Source: Sideroxydans lithotrophicus (GTDB lineage Bacteria; Pseudomonadota; Gammaproteobacteria; Burkholderiales; Sulfuriferulaceae). Taken from it: DNA of 7,033 nt. The stretch lies in NCBI GenBank assembly GCA_022736605.1, contig DZDB01000050.1:1-7033 (forward strand), given 5' to 3'. A program made the position numbers and the translations under genes. Positions 6,080-7,033 of this stretch are shown here, one piece after another. Each line of letters opens with the position of its first letter. The stretch's first letter is position 1. Under the pieces are notes generated by a model, which searched no databases, was not told where the DNA came from, and saw only the letters and a list, made by a program, of their open reading frames with translations.

Positions 6080-6709
6080 ATGAAAATACTGCTCGCTGAC
6101 GACCATGCCTTGTTCCGCGAGGGTGCGCGTTACCTGTTGCGCCAACTCGATGAGGCTGTGCAGGTGCTGGAAGCCGAAAGCTGTTGCGCGGCAATTGCTC
6201 ACGCCGATGCGCACGACGATATCGACCTGGCGCTGCTGGATTTGCATATGCCAGGCATGGACGGGATTGATTGCGTGGTGCAGTTTCAGCAGGCGCATCC
6301 GAGTGTGCCGGTAGTGGTGCTATCCGGCTCCGAATCACGCTTGAGCGTGCAGGCGGTGCTGGACGTCGGTGCGCTCGGCTACATTCCAAAATCGTCTTCC
6401 AGCCAGGTGATGCTGTCGGCCATCCGGCTGGTGCTGTCGGGTGGCGTGTACCTGCCGCCGCTGTTGCTGAATCAGGACACGCTGCTGGTCGACGCAGTGG
6501 ACGATGCCTTGCCGCCGTGCAGCTTGACCGAGCGCCAGATGGACGTGCTGCGCCTGCTCGCTGCTGGCAAACCCAACAAGCTGATCGCACGTGAACTGGG
6601 GCTGGGCGAAGGCACGATCAAGGTGCATCTGGCCGGTATCTTTCGTGCGTTTGGGGTCAACAACCGTACCGAAGCGGTGATGGCAGCGCAGCGGCGCAAA
6701 CTTTTATAA
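6080..6709 (+). CDS. NarL/FixJ-family response regulator
   Basis: A 209-residue cytoplasmic transcription regulator. The receiver domain (1-120) has the acidic pair Asp7-Asp8, phospho-acceptor Asp54 in LLDLHMPGMDG, switch Ser82 in VVLSGSE and Lys104 in GYIPKSS, so it should be phosphorylatable. A linker rich in Leu, Asp and Pro (123-147) joins the LuxR-type helix-turn-helix (149-207): LTERQMDVLRLLAAGKPNKLIARELGLGEGTIKVHLAGIFRAFGV-NRTEA pattern, typical of the NarL group. The ATG lies 2 bases after the receptor stop codon (TAACGATG). No clear Shine-Dalgarno is present, pointing to coupled translation. The kinase starts 3 bases after its stop, so it is very likely the partner. Target promoters are unknown; control of its own operon and receptor is a reasonable guess. 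Confidence 0.95.
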   Translation: MKILLADDHALFREGARYLLRQLDEAVQVLEAESCCAAIAHADAHDDIDLALLDLHMPGMDGIDCVVQFQQAHPSVPVVVLSGSESRLSVQAVLDVGALGYIPKSSSSQVMLSAIRLVLSGGVYLPPLLLNQDTLLVDAVDDALPPCSLTERQMDVLRLLAAGKPNKLIARELGLGEGTIKVHLAGIFRAFGVNNRTEAVMAAQRRKLL

Positions 6710-6712
6710 GCC

Positions 6713-7033
6713 ATGACACACCTGAGTCTGCGTGCACGGGTGATGTGGCTGGGTATTTTGCCAGCACTGCTGAGTGCGCTGGCGCTGGGTGTCTATTTCA
6801 GCCAGCAGCGCGTTGCCGATGCCGAGCAGGTAATGCAGGCGCGTGGCCAGGCGCTGGCGCGGCAACTGGCGGTCGCGGTTAAGCTTGATCTGGCAGGTCA
6901 GGATCAGGCGCGTCTGCATGCATTGTTGCAGGCGGTGCAGTCCGAGGCAGACGTGGCTTTTGTGGCGGTGCTGGACGCGCAGCATCGTCCGCTGGTGGCA
7001 GTGGGAAACATGCCCAGCCTGCCGTTTGATACG
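6713..7033 (+). CDS. Membrane sensor kinase, BarA-like N-terminus (3' end outside window)
   Basis: An open reading frame of 107 codons that runs uninterrupted to the window edge. Residues 1-9 are basic and cytoplasmic (MTHLSLRAR); residues 10-29 form a membrane helix ending ALGVYF. A periplasmic segment follows with heptad-like AEQVMQARGQALARQLA, then DVAFVAVLDAQHRPLVAVG (80-98), which reads as a beta-hairpin of a Cache/PAS-like fold. This layout is that of BarA/GacS-type kinases, in which a short periplasmic domain precedes a second membrane helix, HAMP and kinase parts; those parts lie outside the window. The kinase identity therefore rests on N-terminal pattern and the adjacent response regulator. 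No Shine-Dalgarno is visible before the ATG, again consistent with coupling to the regulator. It could instead be another membrane receptor. Confidence 0.75.
   Translation, partial: MTHLSLRARVMWLGILPALLSALALGVYFSQQRVADAEQVMQARGQALARQLAVAVKLDLAGQDQARLHALLQAVQSEADVAFVAVLDAQHRPLVAVGNMPSLPFDT

Noticed and set aside
5766..6590. 274-codon minus-strand open frame
   Set aside because: It spans the receptor end and the regulator in antisense, has shadow-like Ala/Arg/Pro/Ser composition and matches no family I know.
1..7033. CRISPR array, tRNA/rRNA genes, transposase or attachment sites
   Set aside because: No regularly spaced repeats, tRNA-like cloverleaf, rRNA sequence, transposase motif or flanking duplications were seen on reading the window.

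Overview
This window looks like the chromosome of a Gram-negative bacterium, most plausibly a betaproteobacterium. The coding is moderately GC-rich, a TonB-dependent outer-membrane receptor is present, and TldD closely resembles the proteobacterial form. The lineage is inferred from protein resemblance, not demonstrated. All six genes lie on the plus strand. I see no rRNA, tRNA, CRISPR array, insertion sequence or integrase.

Layout: (1) bases 1-703 hold the C-terminal half of the metalloprotease TldD, ending in a hairpin that contains its stop codon. (2) A 176-base spacer with a 15-bp palindrome and a possible -10 element leads to a small Lys/Ala/Pro-tailed DUF2934 protein (880-1236), best read from a GTG start behind a clear AGGAGA. 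(3) A 91-base spacer contains a terminator-like hairpin, a 7-bp motif repeated at one helical turn, and a candidate -10. (4) Next comes a divergent type I-beta DAHP synthase (1328-2449), followed 4 bases later by a stand-alone acyl-ACP/acyl-CoA synthetase like the C-terminal half of Aas (2454-4031). (5) After 45 bases with no visible terminator comes a TonB-dependent receptor (4077-6077). Two bases after it is a NarL/FixJ response regulator (6080-6709), and three bases after that is the start of a BarA-like membrane sensor kinase (6713 to the window edge).

Working together: receptor, regulator and kinase are packed tightly enough to be one translationally coupled unit, suggesting an uptake receptor made together with a two-component system. 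The synthase and ligase pair may be on the same transcript, but no biochemical link can be read from the sequence. The most unusual protein is the DAHP synthase. It keeps the fold's signature motifs but has a Glu-to-Asp change at a metal-ligand position, a 7-residue insertion between two metal ligands, and loss of the Glu in the family's ERG motif. No evident new defence or mobile system was found; most of the window is ordinary housekeeping and envelope/signalling content.
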